A stretch of DNA of 5,682 nt from assembly GCA_015521945.1 (NCBI GenBank), contig WANG01000181.1:1-5682 (forward strand), given 5' to 3'. A program made the translations under genes and the position numbers. The notes below the pieces were generated by a model that ran no database searches, was not told where the DNA came from, and worked only from the letters and a program-made list of their open reading frames with translations. Below, piece by piece: positions 5,007 to 5,682 of this stretch. Within the stretch, counting starts at the first letter, position 1, and each line of letters begins with the position of its first letter. Origin of the DNA: Candidatus Hydrothermarchaeota archaeon (lineage in GTDB: Archaea > Hydrothermarchaeota > Hydrothermarchaeia > Hydrothermarchaeales > BMS3B).

Positions 5007-5648
5007 ATGTACGACCTGCACGTGCACTCGGTGCTGAGCGACGGGGAGCTCATACCGGCTGAGATCGCCAGAAGGTACGCGGTTAAGGGGTACAGGGCGG
5101 TTGCCATAACCGACCACGCGGACTCCACCAACCTTGAGTTCTTGGTGCGCTCCCTGCAGGGGGTGAGGGAGGAGCTTGAGGGGCACGGCATAAGGGTGGT
5201 GGCGGGGGTTGAGCTGACCCACGTGCCCCCTGAGGACATCCCGAAGCTTGCGGAGAGGGCAAGGAGCTTGGGAGCGGAGCTGGTGCTTGTTCATGGAGAA
5301 AGCCTCGTGGAGCCCGTGGCGGCGGGCACAAACCGCGCTGCGGTGAGCTGCAGGCACGTGGACGTGCTCGCCCATCCGGGGCTCATAACCCCCGAGGATG
5401 CCGAGCTCGCAGCCGCCAACGGGGTGCTCCTTGAGCTGAGCCTCAGGAGGGGGCACTGCCTGAGCAACGGGCACGTTGCAAGGGTGGCAGCAGAGGCGGG
5501 TGCGGAGCTCATCCTGGGCAGCGACGCCCACGCTCCCGAGGACATTCCAGATGCGCGCCTCATGCTTGAAGCCGCCATGGGGGCAGGGCTCACGAGAAGC
5601 CAGTCTGAAATCGTTGCGAACGTTAATCCTGAGAGGTTGTTAAAGTAA
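5007..5648 (+). CDS. PHP-domain metal-dependent phosphoesterase
   Basis: A 213-residue cytosolic single-domain protein of the PHP superfamily, the family of histidinol-phosphatase HisK and of the polymerase III alpha N-terminal domain. The expected metal ligands are all visible: HVH (His5, His7) with Asp12, ITDH (Asp36, His37), GVEL (Glu69), VHGES (His96), LAHPG (His123) and GSDAH (Asp173, His175). They would form a di- or trinuclear Zn/Mn/Fe site that hydrolyses phosphomonoesters or phosphodiesters; the substrate is not determined. Start choice: ATG 5007 puts the HxH motif at residues 5-7, as in relatives, and fits the promoter spacing. ATG 4983 adds MCCNQLVG and lies inside the palindrome with no close SD. 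It follows purB by 27 nt. Histidinol phosphatase is one possibility but no his genes are near; phosphoserine phosphatase would suit the nearby serA but is pure inference. RNase P Rpp30 is less likely, since it lacks most of these ligands. Confidence 0.9.
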   Translation: MYDLHVHSVLSDGELIPAEIARRYAVKGYRAVAITDHADSTNLEFLVRSLQGVREELEGHGIRVVAGVELTHVPPEDIPKLAERARSLGAELVLVHGESLVEPVAAGTNRAAVSCRHVDVLAHPGLITPEDAELAAANGVLLELSLRRGHCLSNGHVARVAAEAGAELILGSDAHAPEDIPDARLMLEAAMGAGLTRSQSEIVANVNPERLLK

Positions 5649-5682
5649 ATTTTTATTCTGCCTCGGAGGAGAGCGAATTGAG
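5649..5682 (+). other. AT-rich tail and SD-like motif at the window edge
   Basis: Directly after the PHP stop comes ATTTTTATTC, which could be a weak oligo-T terminator or the TATA box of a following gene. GGAGGA (5665-5670) then lies 7 nt before a TTG at 5678. This may be the start of another gene truncated by the window end; too little remains to decide. Confidence 0.3.

Noticed and set aside
4980..5593. Minus ORFs opposite the PHP gene
   Set aside because: No domains; the + frame contains the complete set of PHP metal ligands.

Overview
The window looks archaeal. The coding DNA is GC-rich, AGG/AGA arginine codons are abundant, TATA-type promoter boxes lie about 27 nt before start codons (leaderless pattern), and the broken recombinase resembles archaeal XerA. 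A euryarchaeon is my best guess, but the sequence alone does not fix the lineage. No CRISPR array, rRNA or tRNA was recognised.

Layout: (1) 1-836 is clearly more AT-rich than the rest. It holds a decayed XerA-type tyrosine recombinase on the + strand, with a broken N-terminus, an internal deletion of about 20 codons and two single-base frame changes. (2) 837-964 is a gene-free convergent gap. (3) 965-3376 is a tight minus-strand cluster: serA (D-3-phosphoglycerate dehydrogenase, long ACT-domain form), then two small paralogous genes each encoding a pair of CBS domains. The gaps are 2 and 4 nt, so it is probably one transcript. (4) 3377-3623 is a divergent control region. It contains the serA promoter and SD, a short palindrome over the serA promoter, a possible 25-codon leader ORF with a strong SD, a GC-rich stretch that may be structured RNA or a relic of a TnpB-type element, and the purB promoter. 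(5) 3624-4979 is purB (adenylosuccinate lyase). (6) 5007-5648 is a PHP-family metal-dependent phosphoesterase. A 14-bp perfect palindrome covers the purB stop codon and the presumed promoter of the PHP gene. (7) 5649-5682 is an AT-rich tail followed by an SD-like GGAGGA at the edge.

Function: the core is housekeeping metabolism. serA starts serine synthesis from 3-phosphoglycerate, purB acts twice in purine synthesis (IMP and AMP branches), and the PHP protein is an unassigned phosphatase. The CBS-pair proteins are candidate adenylate or SAM sensors co-transcribed with serA. The most unusual points are this serA-CBS-CBS arrangement, similar ACATT/AATGT inverted repeats at the serA and PHP promoters, and the multiply broken recombinase. 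I saw no complete new system.
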